This document shows, piece after piece, positions 1-7,336 of a stretch of 61,702 bases of DNA. Made by a program: the position numbers and the translations under genes. This DNA is from a virus, in IMG/VR virus record IMGVR_UViG_3300048011_000479, positions 1-61,702 of that record; one strand, given 5' to 3'. Positions within the stretch are counted from its first letter, which is position 1. Every line of letters begins with the position of its first letter. Below the pieces are notes generated by a model. The model had not been told where the DNA came from and did no database searches. It saw nothing but the letters and a program-made list of their open reading frames with translations.

Positions 1-1
1 T

Positions 2-292
2 GGTCTTACGACTCCTGCTGCTGATACATGGACTGTCAGATCTACTAGTATTGCAGAACCTAAAATACATATTGACGGTGGCGAGAATGGTAGTATGCGG
101 GTGGACGTTCCGTTAGTTGTAAATGGCAGAGATGTTATGCGAGAGATTGACGAAATGCGGGATGCTCTGTTATTATTAAAGCGTGACGTAGATATGGAAG
201 CAAAGTATCCTAAGTTGAAAGCAATAAAGGACGAATACGAACGTGCTCTTGACATGTATACAACATTCGAAACGATTAAGGAATCAAAATGA
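2..292 (+). CDS. Unknown protein, 5'-truncated by the window edge
   Basis: The frame is open from base 2 to a stop at 290-292 and has no good start inside the window, so the gene begins upstream. An ATG at 95 lies in frame, but the preceding 31 codons are also open and read as a continuous, Gly/Ser/Thr-containing stretch. The visible C-terminal half is charged and predicted helical, with many E, K, R and L residues, so it could form a coiled coil. Its last codons overlap the next gene in an ATGA arrangement at 289-292, which implies translational coupling. I recognise no domain. A virion or accessory protein is possible, but function is not inferred. Confidence 0.6.
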   Translation, partial: GLTTPAADTWTVRSTSIAEPKIHIDGGENGSMRVDVPLVVNGRDVMREIDEMRDALLLLKRDVDMEAKYPKLKAIKDEYERALDMYTTFETIKESK

Positions 293-852
293 TTAAAAAA
301 CATTATTACTCATGGCAAGACGTAGAAAACGCTTGTGTTAACATTGCACTACAGATGTACAAAGATGCGTGGCGTCCTGATTATATTGTAGGCATTACAC
401 GCGGCGGCAATGTACCTGCTACTATTTTATCTAATATGCTAGATGTACGTTGCGAAGCACTAAAGGTAAGTTTGCGTGATGACAGCATGGGTCCAGAAAG
501 TAATCTTTGGATGGCAGAAGATGCGTTCGGATATGTTGATCAAGATGAACAAGAAACTCTAAAGTGTCGTTGGGATATTAGTAAGCGTAAAAACATTCTA
601 GTCGTAGATGACATCAACGATACTGGTGCTACGTTTAACTGGATCAAGGAAGATTGGCAGAGCAGTTGTTTGCCTAATGAAGAAAGTTGGAACACTGTAT
701 GGGAAGGTCCTAATGCAAACGTTCGCTTTGCTACTATTACAGAAAATTTAAGTAGCGAGTTTGGTAGTGTACGTTACAGTGTACACGAAGTTAACAAAGC
801 AGAAGAAGATGTTTGGTTAGTTTACCCTTGGGAGAATGTAGGTGGAATTTGA
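289..852 (+). CDS. Phosphoribosyltransferase-domain protein
   Basis: The 187-aa product has the signature PRPP-binding loop of type I phosphoribosyltransferases: VVDDINDTGATF at about residues 105-116, two acidic residues followed by DTGAT. An upstream VGITRGG at about 34-40 matches the usual first substrate/pyrophosphate loop. Such enzymes transfer a base to or from PRPP in purine or pyrimidine salvage. The base specificity cannot be read from the sequence. The gene overlaps its upstream neighbour by 4 nt and the HIT gene downstream by 11 nt, so the three are probably one operon. Salvage or nucleotide recycling during infection is the inferred role. Confidence 0.8.
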   Translation: MIKKHYYSWQDVENACVNIALQMYKDAWRPDYIVGITRGGNVPATILSNMLDVRCEALKVSLRDDSMGPESNLWMAEDAFGYVDQDEQETLKCRWDISKRKNILVVDDINDTGATFNWIKEDWQSSCLPNEESWNTVWEGPNANVRFATITENLSSEFGSVRYSVHEVNKAEEDVWLVYPWENVGGI

Positions 853-1216
853 CACCCTAGAAACGGCACAACAAGACAATCGAGCACCGTGGACTAACGT
901 AGAGCTTGACACACGCGACTTTGTTGTATATAATGACATATACCCTGTTACAGAAGGACATATGCTTGTAGTACCTAAAGTAAATCATCAAGACGCACTA
1001 ATGAAGTGTTTTAAATTTGCTGTTGCTATGGGTGAACAAAATGTAGAAACAACTAGTAACAATGTTACAGGTTATAATGTAGGAATTAACATGGGAGAAA
1101 GTGCAGGACAAACTTGCATGTATCCACATGTTCATCTAATCTTCCGTCGTGATGGAGACATGGAAGATCCGAAAGGCGGCGTAAGAGGCGTCATTCCATC
1201 AAAACAAAAATACTAA
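842..1216 (+). CDS. HIT-family nucleotide hydrolase/transferase-like protein
   Basis: The 124-aa protein has the HIT-family layout: a GHMLVVPK strand at about 39-46, a YNVGINMGE segment at 78-86, the His-motif region GQTCMYPHVHLIF at 89-101, and the C-terminal DPKGGVRGVIP found in many bacterial HIT proteins. HIT enzymes act on nucleoside phosphoramidates or dinucleoside polyphosphates. The usual H-x-H-x-H motif is Y94-P-H96-V-H98, so the first His is Tyr while the middle, catalytic-type His is kept. GTG at 842 is preferred as start because a GGAG lies at 831-834. The gene overlaps the phosphoribosyltransferase gene and follows it in the same operon. Confidence 0.85.
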   Translation: MEFDTLETAQQDNRAPWTNVELDTRDFVVYNDIYPVTEGHMLVVPKVNHQDALMKCFKFAVAMGEQNVETTSNNVTGYNVGINMGESAGQTCMYPHVHLIFRRDGDMEDPKGGVRGVIPSKQKY

Positions 1217-1228
1217 GGAAAGGAATAT

Positions 1229-1438
1229 ATGGACTTGCGTAGAGAACTATTAAAAGCAACTAGAGATCATGCTCTAGGTCATGTTGAAAAACACAGAATG
1301 AATGTTGAAGTGTACCTTCATAACCCAGCAGGTATTGGTGAGCATCCTGATATTTTAGAAGCTATTGAAGCAGAAATGATGCAAATGGCAAAATATCAAG
1401 ACGTCTTGGAAATACTAGATGGCTATTTTGCAGAATAA
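1229..1438 (+). CDS. Small conserved-type unknown protein (69 aa)
   Basis: A short acidic, helical protein of 69 residues with His- and Met-rich segments (GHVEKHRM, EMMQMAKYQ). A clear ribosome site (AAGGAA at about 1215-1220) precedes the ATG. It lies 12 bases after the HIT gene and is the last gene before a strong promoter, so it probably closes the upstream operon. I recall similar small proteins in marine T4-like phages but know no function. There is no signal peptide, membrane segment or catalytic motif. Confidence 0.7.
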   Translation: MDLRRELLKATRDHALGHVEKHRMNVEVYLHNPAGIGEHPDILEAIEAEMMQMAKYQDVLEILDGYFAE

Positions 1439-1440
1439 AC

Positions 1441-1469
1441 TTGACAATAAACCTAAATAAGTGTATACT
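1441..1469 (+). promoter_or_regulatory. Sigma70-type early promoter upstream of folE
   Basis: TTGACA at 1441-1446 and TATACT at 1464-1469 are separated by exactly 17 bases, with G just before the -10. This near-consensus host promoter sits directly after the stop codon of the preceding gene and drives folE and the genes after it. Confidence 0.85.
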
Positions 1470-1494
1470 ATGTATAATAATATGTAGTATACAC
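1461..1494. promoter_or_regulatory. Perfect 10-bp inverted repeat over the -10 box
   Basis: GTGTATACTA at 1461-1470 is matched by its exact reverse complement TAGTATACAC at 1485-1494, with 14 bases between. The left arm contains the -10 hexamer and the right arm lies in the early leader. It could be an operator for a dimeric repressor or a 5' leader hairpin. The sequence alone does not decide. Confidence 0.6.
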
Positions 1495-1525
1495 GGCAAT
1501 CCTCTGCCTCAACATCGGAGATATA

Positions 1526-2215
1526 ATGAAAATGAGCAAAGCATTACAAATTAAAAGCAAGCTAGAAGACGCAGGCTTACGCTACTGGGCAGGAGATAAT
1601 ATCTCTCAAGTCCTACAGAAAGGCGATAAGGAAGAACTTATCGAAGGCGCAACTGAAGCATTTGAAAATGTATTAGATGCACTAGTAATTGATCGACATA
1701 ACGATCCTAACTCGCACGGCACAGCACGTCGACTGGCTAAGATGTACTTTAATGAAATTATGGCAGGACGTTATGATCCTATGCCTAGCGCAACAGCATT
1801 TCCTAATGATAGCGATGAACGTTACGAAGGTATGCTAGTAGTGCGTTCAGAACTAAAGAGCATGTGTAGTCATCATCACCAGCCAGTAAGCGGTGTAGCG
1901 TACATTGGTATTATTGCCGCAGACAAACTTATTGGGCTGAGCAAGTACACACGTATTGCACAGTGGTGCGCTCGACGTGGCACACTACAAGAAGAACTTG
2001 CAAATGATATTGCACGTGAGATACAAAATGCAACAGGTGCAGAACACTTGGGTGTTTACATTCAAGCAACACACGGTTGTTGTGAGAATCGAGGCATTAT
2101 GGCGCATAGCAGTCTTACACAAACAACTGTACTAAAAGGTGCGTTTAAAGATGATGCAGGTACAAAGAAAGAGTTCTTTGACAACATCAAACTACAACAG
2201 GAGTTTAGTTGCTAA
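1526..2215 (+). CDS. folE: GTP cyclohydrolase I
   Basis: The 229-aa protein matches the whole GTP cyclohydrolase I fold region. CSHHHQPVSG at 114-123 supplies the Zn-binding Cys and His, a GLSKYTRIAQ segment and an ARRGTLQEEL segment form the GTP site, and HGCCENRG near residue 188 supplies the second Zn Cys. The enzyme converts GTP to dihydroneopterin triphosphate, the entry to both folate and 7-deazaguanine (queuosine, preQ0) synthesis. The next gene is QueE-like, so the deazaguanine branch is the likelier purpose. ATG 1526 is used; ATG 1532 is a close alternative. The usual CEHH is CSHH here. It is the first gene after a strong early promoter. Confidence 0.95.
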   Translation: MKMSKALQIKSKLEDAGLRYWAGDNISQVLQKGDKEELIEGATEAFENVLDALVIDRHNDPNSHGTARRLAKMYFNEIMAGRYDPMPSATAFPNDSDERYEGMLVVRSELKSMCSHHHQPVSGVAYIGIIAADKLIGLSKYTRIAQWCARRGTLQEELANDIAREIQNATGAEHLGVYIQATHGCCENRGIMAHSSLTQTTVLKGAFKDDAGTKKEFFDNIKLQQEFSC

Positions 2216-3108
2216 TGAAGTTACGATATTCAGAAGCGTTTTATAGCGTACAAGGTGAAGGTAAGTTTGTAGGAGTACCTAGTGTGTTCTTACGTACATT
2301 TGGTTGTAACTTTCGTTGCATGAACTTTGGGTTAAAGGATGAGCCCATGCGTGACGAAAAACTAAAGCAAGGCATTAAACACAATCAAGAAGTTGCAGAT
2401 CTTATTGCTAAAGATGTTCATAAGACTACAAAAGAGTTTAACGACTTGCCTATTATACACACAGGCTGTGACACTTATGCAAGTATCTATCCTGAGTTTA
2501 AACACTTTAACAAACAAGCAGAAGTTGAAGAAGTAGTTGAACATCTGCTATCACTCACACCTAATGGTAAGTGGGTACAGGACAATGGACAAGATGTTCA
2601 TTTGATTTTAACAGGAGGCGAGCCGTTGTTAGCGTGGCAACGACTGTATGTAGAACTGTTCGAACATCCACGTATGCGAGACTTAAAAAATGTTACATTT
2701 GAAACAAACACTACACAAAACTTACACGATGATTTTAAAAATTATCTTATCAATCAAGACAGATTTACAGTCACTTGGAGTTGTTCCCCAAAACTTAGCG
2801 TTAGCGGAGAACCTTGGGAAACTGCTATTAAGCCTGACGTTGCTAGTGAGTATAGCAGTATTAACGGCAGTGACATGTATCTTAAGTTTGTTGTCGCTAC
2901 TCAAGATGACTTTGAAGAAGTTGAAAGAGCTGTGGACGCTTACAGAAGTGCCGGGGTACAATGTCCGGTTTATCTTATGCCGTTGGGCGGACGCAGTGAA
3001 GAATATTCCCTCAACGTTAAAGATGTGGCAGAGGCGTGTATGGAAAAAGGATGGCGATTTACCCCAAGACTCCACATATCCTTATTCGGAAATGCATGGG
3101 GGACTTGA
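2215..3108 (+). CDS. queE: QueE-like radical SAM enzyme (7-carboxy-7-deazaguanine synthase family)
   Basis: The 297-aa product opens with the QueE-type YSVQGEGKFVG, then GCNFRC (Cys 31 and 35 counted from ATG 2215), and later HTGCDTY (Cys 85), LTGGEP, FETNTT and a C-terminal HISLFGNAWGT. QueE rearranges 6-carboxytetrahydropterin to carboxydeazaguanine. In ordinary QueE the third cluster Cys follows two residues after the second as CDT; here that place is MNF, and a CDT occurs about 50 residues later, as if a segment were inserted inside the cluster loop. ATG 2215 overlaps the folE stop (TAATG) and AGGAG lies at 2199-2203. A TTG at 2209 is an unlikely alternative. Confidence 0.85.
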   Translation: MKLRYSEAFYSVQGEGKFVGVPSVFLRTFGCNFRCMNFGLKDEPMRDEKLKQGIKHNQEVADLIAKDVHKTTKEFNDLPIIHTGCDTYASIYPEFKHFNKQAEVEEVVEHLLSLTPNGKWVQDNGQDVHLILTGGEPLLAWQRLYVELFEHPRMRDLKNVTFETNTTQNLHDDFKNYLINQDRFTVTWSCSPKLSVSGEPWETAIKPDVASEYSSINGSDMYLKFVVATQDDFEEVERAVDAYRSAGVQCPVYLMPLGGRSEEYSLNVKDVAEACMEKGWRFTPRLHISLFGNAWGT

Positions 3109-3208
3109 GAATGCTTTTGATCCAGAAGAATTTATTAACGAACAGCACGAGCGAGCTATGAAGAAAAAAGTTACACTCGAAGATCGTGCAAGGGAGGCAG
3201 GACTATAA
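3092..3208 (+). CDS. Very small unknown protein (38 aa)
   Basis: A 38-codon frame starts at ATG 3092 inside the end of the QueE-like gene and stops at 3206-3208, where it overlaps the next ATG as TAATG. The product is charged (PEEFINEQHER, KKKVTLEDRAREAGL) and probably helical. The frame is open much further upstream, but that part runs through the queE coding region and is probably a shadow. No good ribosome site precedes ATG 3092, so translation would rely on coupling to queE. The tight junctions on both sides support it as a real gene. Function is unknown. Confidence 0.5.
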   Translation: MHGGLENAFDPEEFINEQHERAMKKKVTLEDRAREAGL

Positions 3209-3624
3209 TGGGATGGTGGAATAAAAAAGTAAGAGACTTAACAGGCATTACTGCTAAGGAAGAAGCATTGGCAGCTGAAGAAGCACGTATTGCTGAAGAA
3301 GAAATGAAACTTCTTAAAAAGAAAGATCCTAAAGAATATGCTACAAGACGCAAAGAGGCTTGGGTAAGTGTATTAGATGTTAAAGTTAATCAAGAGAACG
3401 TTCGTAACGGTTTCTTTGAAATGGATTGGAATGAATATTTTATTAAAGATCTTATTCGTGCAGGCTACGGCGAAAAAGGCGATCTAGAAGAAGAAATTGT
3501 AGATCGTTGGTTCCGTGATATTGTATACGGTATGCTCGAACAAGAAGGAATTGATCCTAGTGACCGCAGTGCAGGATATATCAATGTTACTTCTATTGAT
3601 AAAGGTAAGGCAGAAGTATCTTAA
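3208..3624 (+). CDS. Unknown protein with charged N-terminal helix (138 aa)
   Basis: The 138-aa protein begins MGWWNKKV, followed by an Ala/Glu-rich helical stretch (EEALAAEEARIAEEEMK, about 18-34) likely to be a coiled coil, then a more globular aromatic part (NGFFEMDWNEYF; WFRDIVYGM). The ATG overlaps the stop of the 38-aa gene. The gene ends just before a strong promoter, so it closes the folE-queE transcription unit. No enzyme motif, signal peptide or membrane segment is present. I know of no characterised relative. Confidence 0.7.
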   Translation: MGWWNKKVRDLTGITAKEEALAAEEARIAEEEMKLLKKKDPKEYATRRKEAWVSVLDVKVNQENVRNGFFEMDWNEYFIKDLIRAGYGEKGDLEEEIVDRWFRDIVYGMLEQEGIDPSDRSAGYINVTSIDKGKAEVS

Positions 3625-3627
3625 TGA

Positions 3628-3656
3628 TTGACTTGAGACATATTAGAGTGTATACT
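3628..3656 (+). promoter_or_regulatory. Sigma70-type early promoter upstream of the RNase H gene
   Basis: TTGACT at 3628-3633 and TATACT at 3651-3656 with a 17-base spacer and G at the base before the -10. It lies four bases after the previous stop codon and 33 bases before ATG 3689. Confidence 0.85.
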
Positions 3657-3688
3657 TTATATAACAATAGACAATTAAAGGCAATATA

Positions 3689-4672
3689 ATGGCGACTTAT
3701 ATACTAGTAGATACAGCAAACACTTTCTTTAGAGCTCGACACGTAGTACGTGGCGATGTAGATACTAAATTAGGTATGGCACTACATATCACACTTAACA
3801 GTGTTAAGAAAGCATGGACTGATTTTAATGCAGATCATGTTGTATTTTGTTTAGAAGGTCGTTCTTGGCGTAAGGACTATTACGAACCTTATAAGCGTAA
3901 TAGACAACAAACTCGAGATGCAATGACACCTACACAGCAAGAAGAAGATACGCTGTTTTGGGAAATCTTTGACGAGTTTAAAGACTTTATTGGTGAGAAA
4001 ACAAATTGTACGTCAATACGACATCCGCAACTAGAAGCAGATGATTTAATTGCTGGTTGGGTACAAGCACACCCTAATGACAAACATGTTATTATTAGTA
4101 CTGATGGTGACTTTGCACAGTTAATTGCTCCTAACGTAAAGCAATACAACGGTGTAAGCAATACAACTATTACACACGAAGGTTACTTTGACGACAAAGG
4201 CGAGCCTGTAATTGACAAGAAAACTAAAGAAGCAAAGCCTGCGCCAGATCCTGCATTTATGTTGTTTGAAAAGTGTATGCGTGGTGACACAAGTGATAAC
4301 GTGTTTAGTGCATATCCAGGTGTACGTAAAAAAGGCACTAAGAACAAAGTTGGACTGATTGAAGCATTTGAAGATAAACAAACAAAAGGCTATAACTGGA
4401 ACAATATGATGCTACAACGTTGGGTAGATCATGAAGGCGTTGAACATCGTGTACTAGATGATTACAATCGAAATGTTACACTTTGTGATTTAACTGCACA
4501 GCCTGCAGAAATTAGAGAGATAATTAATAACACTATTGCAGAAATAGAACCTAAAGAAGTGTCACAAGTTGGCATGCGTCTTATGAAGTTCTGTGCTAAG
4601 TGGGATATGCAACGTATTGCAGATCAAGCGGCACAATATGCACAACCATTACAAGCGAGGTATCCTAAATGA
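3689..4672 (+). CDS. rnh: RNase H / 5'-3' exonuclease (T4 RNase H family)
   Basis: The 327-aa protein has the acidic metal-site layout of the FEN-1/T4 RNase H family: VDTAN with D8, LEADD at 115-119, STDGD at 137-141 and RGDTSDN at 199-204, followed by a helix-hairpin-helix-like YPGV...GTKNKVGL region. T4 RNase H removes RNA primers from lagging-strand fragments and is about 305 aa, so this is full length. It acts in the phage replisome and follows its own early promoter. The next gene overlaps its stop as ATGA. The distinction between RNase H and a general flap exonuclease is one of biochemistry, not of fold. Confidence 0.9.
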   Translation: MATYILVDTANTFFRARHVVRGDVDTKLGMALHITLNSVKKAWTDFNADHVVFCLEGRSWRKDYYEPYKRNRQQTRDAMTPTQQEEDTLFWEIFDEFKDFIGEKTNCTSIRHPQLEADDLIAGWVQAHPNDKHVIISTDGDFAQLIAPNVKQYNGVSNTTITHEGYFDDKGEPVIDKKTKEAKPAPDPAFMLFEKCMRGDTSDNVFSAYPGVRKKGTKNKVGLIEAFEDKQTKGYNWNNMMLQRWVDHEGVEHRVLDDYNRNVTLCDLTAQPAEIREIINNTIAEIEPKEVSQVGMRLMKFCAKWDMQRIADQAAQYAQPLQARYPK

Positions 4673-5142
4673 TAAAAACAAAAACTATTCTTAAAGATAA
4701 ATTTTGGATATTAGAAGAGCAAGGTGTAAGAGTAGGTACACTAAGTATTTCTGAAGATAAATTTATGTTCAGTGGTCCTAGCGGAACAAAATACTTTGAC
4801 AGTGAAAATGCGTTAAAGAAAACTTTTGGCAAAGGTGTTATGATTAATGAAGTACCTATCCAAGAAGAACAAGACAGTGTTGAGAAAGAAGCATACGGGT
4901 ATCCAACTAGTACTACTCCGTATAATCCTATGTTAGATATACAGCGTAAACTTCCATTGTTTACTAAGAGCGCAAAAAGTAAAAGTTTATATTGCGCAGG
5001 ATTTTATATTATTCATTTCGACAAAGGTTGGGTTAAAAGTTTTTGTCCTAAACAAATTACAGTAGAACGTTACGAAACTAAAGGACCGTTTAAAACAGAA
5101 ATCGAAATGCGTACAGCACTGAGTAAAGCAAATGCAAAATGA
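4669..5142 (+). CDS. Unknown protein (157 aa)
   Basis: The 157-aa product is basic, beta-rich in its first half (WILEEQGVRVGTLSI, FMFSGPSG) and has aromatic strands in the second (LYCAGFYIIHF, GWVKSFCP). It overlaps the RNase H gene by 4 nt and the next gene by 11 nt, so it is co-transcribed with them from the 3628 promoter. No catalytic motif or transmembrane segment is visible. Position beside RNase H might suggest a replication accessory protein, but this is only context. Confidence 0.7.
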   Translation: MIKTKTILKDKFWILEEQGVRVGTLSISEDKFMFSGPSGTKYFDSENALKKTFGKGVMINEVPIQEEQDSVEKEAYGYPTSTTPYNPMLDIQRKLPLFTKSAKSKSLYCAGFYIIHFDKGWVKSFCPKQITVERYETKGPFKTEIEMRTALSKANAK

Positions 5143-5368
5143 TCCGTTAAACACTGCTCCAATACAGCAGTTTATTCAACAAGTAAAAAATGCTGATTTA
5201 AGCAATTCTAAAGAAGTTAAATTAAGTATTACACAAGCAAAAAATCTAGCGTATACACTAGGAATCGCAATGGCTAGACTAGAGGGCGATCTCGAACGAT
5301 ATGTTAAGGAAAACTCTAGTGGCGGCCCTGTTGAAGTGCAACTAGACGGCGGAACTGGCTGGAAGTAA
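5132..5368 (+). CDS. Small unknown protein (78 aa)
   Basis: A 78-aa protein with a helical middle (SITQAKNLAYTLGIAMARLEGDLERYVKE is one continuous amphipathic stretch in residues 32-60) and a glycine-rich C-terminus. Its ATG lies 11 nt inside the preceding gene. It is the last gene before a late-type promoter at 5393. No domain is recognised. Confidence 0.65.
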   Translation: MQNDPLNTAPIQQFIQQVKNADLSNSKEVKLSITQAKNLAYTLGIAMARLEGDLERYVKENSSGGPVEVQLDGGTGWK

Positions 5369-5392
5369 ACTACGTAGATAACTTCAAAAAAA

Positions 5393-5400
5393 GATAAATA
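5393..5400 (+). promoter_or_regulatory. T4-type late promoter box (GATAAATA)
   Basis: GATAAATA differs from the T4 late consensus TATAAATA only at the first base. It lies 30 bases upstream of ATG 5431, which has AAGGAG at 5416-5421. The gp55 homologue in this window would recognise it. Confidence 0.6.
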
Positions 5401-5430
5401 TATGCGTATATAATTAAGGAGTATACGTAT

Positions 5431-5721
5431 ATGAGCAGACCAAAGCCAACCGTATTATTAGAATACATTGATAAGAAAACTTACAGGGCAGAGCAAGTCC
5501 TAGATGCGGAGGCAATTTGGGCAGTGTTCTTCAACGGCAAACCTTTTAATCTAAAGAGCTTAAATTCTATCACAAACTATCCCGGACCTAAATATAAAAA
5601 AGTTTCATTTTCTAATCCCGGACATGCACATAACTTGGCGTCTAAGTTAAACGACATGTTTAATACAGACGAATTTGCGGTATATAAGTTAACAGCAGGC
5701 GAATTAGAAACAGAAGAATGA
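5431..5721 (+). CDS. Small unknown protein (96 aa)
   Basis: A 96-aa protein with a mixed alpha/beta look (TVLLEYIDKKTYRAEQ; AIWAVFFNGKPFNLKSL; YKKVSFSNPGHAHNLA) and an acidic tail. It has a strong ribosome site (AAGGAG) and a late-type promoter box in front, and overlaps the next gene as ATGA, so the two are translated together. No known family is recognised. Confidence 0.7.
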   Translation: MSRPKPTVLLEYIDKKTYRAEQVLDAEAIWAVFFNGKPFNLKSLNSITNYPGPKYKKVSFSNPGHAHNLASKLNDMFNTDEFAVYKLTAGELETEE

Positions 5722-6098
5722 ACTGGAAAGAAACATATACCAAAATATTTTTAAATCAACTAGGAAAGACTTCAAACGATATAACCGTAAAAGAGTACTT
5801 TCCGTTATGGTGGAAAAATACTAGAGAAACCGGCGGACTTCGTTTAACAGACGAAGGCTTTGATATTCTGACCGAAATTGAATTAGCAACATACGAAGTG
5901 CCGTTTCCTAAAGAAATGCCTGTTACTACACAAGTTATTATATTTTTAGACAAGTTTATCGACTGTCCGTACTACCTTACTAATAGAGCAATACACGTAA
6001 CGAGCGAAAAGAAAGCAATGGAACTGCATCTTTTTAGCGGTGACTTACGCAAGTATGGCTTAACCAAAGCTATGAATCGGCAAGAAAAATCCAAATAA
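5718..6098 (+). CDS. Unknown protein (126 aa)
   Basis: The 126-aa product has a hydrophilic N-terminus with KEYFPLWWKN, a strand-rich centre (VPFPKEMPVTTQVIIFLDKF) and a basic C-terminus ending in KSK. It is translationally coupled to the preceding 96-aa gene (4-nt overlap) and is followed by a strong early promoter. No signal peptide or catalytic motif is present, and I cannot assign a function. Confidence 0.7.
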   Translation: MNWKETYTKIFLNQLGKTSNDITVKEYFPLWWKNTRETGGLRLTDEGFDILTEIELATYEVPFPKEMPVTTQVIIFLDKFIDCPYYLTNRAIHVTSEKKAMELHLFSGDLRKYGLTKAMNRQEKSK

Positions 6099-6112
6099 AC
6101 CTTTAAAAGAGG

Positions 6113-6141
6113 TTGACTTTCGCCTCATATGAGCGTATTAT
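6113..6141 (+). promoter_or_regulatory. Sigma70-type early promoter upstream of the MoxR gene
   Basis: TTGACT at 6113-6118 and TATTAT at 6136-6141, 17-base spacer, G before the -10. It lies in the 99-base gap between the 126-aa gene and the MoxR start at 6198. Confidence 0.8.
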
Positions 6142-6197
6142 ATATACATAGTTAGAAATAACTTACGCACTGATTTATGTTATATGAGGAATATGAA

Positions 6198-7286
6198 ATG
6201 GATAACGTAGCAATTCGCACAACAAGCCCAAACAAGGCAAAAACTAGCATTACACATGCAATGAAAAAGAAGCGTCCAATCTTTCTTTGGGGGCCTCCAG
6301 GTATTGGTAAAAGTGAAGTAGTTGAACAAATTACTAATAGCTTGCCTAACTCACACCTAATTGACATTCGTTTGAGTCTTTGGGAACCTACAGACATTAA
6401 AGGTATTCCATACTTCGACAGCAACTCAGGTACAATGGTTTGGGGTGCGCCTAGCGAACTGCCAAGCGAAGAGTTTGCGGCACAATATGATAACATTGTT
6501 CTTTTCCTAGATGAAATGAACTCTGCGGCACCTAGTGTACAAGCGGCAGCATACCAACTTATTCTTAATCGTCGTGTAGGACAGTACAAACTGCCAGACA
6601 ACGTAATGATTGTTGCGGCAGGTAACCGTGACGCTGACAAGGGTGTTACATATCGTATGCCAGCACCGTTGGCTAACCGTTTTGTTCACTTAGAGCTTTC
6701 TGTATCATTTGATGATTGGTTTGAGTGGGCAGTTAATAACAATATTCACAAAGACGTTGTAGGTTTCCTACAGTTTAGCAAGAAAGACTTGTACGACTTT
6801 GATCCTAAAAGCCCTTCACGTTCGTTTGCAACACCGCGTTCTTGGACATTTGTTTCAGAATTGCTTGAAGACGAGCTAGACAACGAAACTACTACTGATT
6901 TGGTTAGTGGTTCAATTGGTGAAGGACTTGCCATTAAGTTTATGGCACACCGTAAAGTAGCGGCATCTATGCCTAACCCAAGTGACATTTTGTCAGGTAA
7001 GGTTAAAGAACTGAAACAGACTGAAATCAGTGCAATGTATTCCTTAACTGTTTCACTTTGCTACGAACTAAAAGAAGCGTCGGACGCAAACGACAAGAAG
7101 TTTGATGACATGGTTAATAACTTCCTACGCTTTGCAATGGACAATTTTGAAACTGAGCTAGTTGTAATGGGTGTTAAGGTTGCACTTACTCAGTATGCAT
7201 TGCCCATTGACCCAGACGAAGTAGAATGCTTTGATGAATTCCACGATCGTTATGGCAAGTATATTAAGGCAGCACAGCAGTCTTAA
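6198..7286 (+). CDS. MoxR-type AAA+ ATPase
   Basis: From ATG 6198 the protein has 362 residues. Walker A is GPPGIGKS (32-39), Walker B is VLFLDEMNSA (about 100), the sensor region contains VAAGNRDAD, and ALANRFVHLEL holds the arginine-finger-like region, all typical of MoxR AAA+ ATPases. MoxR proteins act as chaperones or remodellers with a VWA-domain partner, and such a partner is the next gene. ATG 6198 is chosen over 6177 because GAGGA at 6186-6190 fits it. The gene has its own promoter and ends at a strong terminator. The target of the pair in infection is unknown. Confidence 0.9.
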   Translation: MDNVAIRTTSPNKAKTSITHAMKKKRPIFLWGPPGIGKSEVVEQITNSLPNSHLIDIRLSLWEPTDIKGIPYFDSNSGTMVWGAPSELPSEEFAAQYDNIVLFLDEMNSAAPSVQAAAYQLILNRRVGQYKLPDNVMIVAAGNRDADKGVTYRMPAPLANRFVHLELSVSFDDWFEWAVNNNIHKDVVGFLQFSKKDLYDFDPKSPSRSFATPRSWTFVSELLEDELDNETTTDLVSGSIGEGLAIKFMAHRKVAASMPNPSDILSGKVKELKQTEISAMYSLTVSLCYELKEASDANDKKFDDMVNNFLRFAMDNFETELVVMGVKVALTQYALPIDPDEVECFDEFHDRYGKYIKAAQQS

Positions 7287-7303
7287 TATGGTGTACCGGG
7301 TTC

Positions 7304-7336
7304 GGGCGATTATCCTTCAAAATCGCCCATTTTTTC
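7304..7336 (+). terminator. Rho-independent terminator after the MoxR gene
   Basis: A perfect 8-bp stem, GGGCGATT at 7304-7311 and AATCGCCC at 7321-7328, with a 9-base loop, is followed by a T-rich run ATTTTTTC. The run abuts the next promoter's -35 box. Confidence 0.9.

Noticed and set aside
2690-3091. Upstream part of the frame ending at 3208
   Set aside because: It runs through the QueE-like coding region in another frame, has no start signal and odd composition. Only the last 38 codons are kept as a gene.
6177-6197. ATG 6177 as start of the MoxR gene
   Set aside because: GAGGA at 6186-6190 lies inside this version and fits ATG 6198 at the normal distance.
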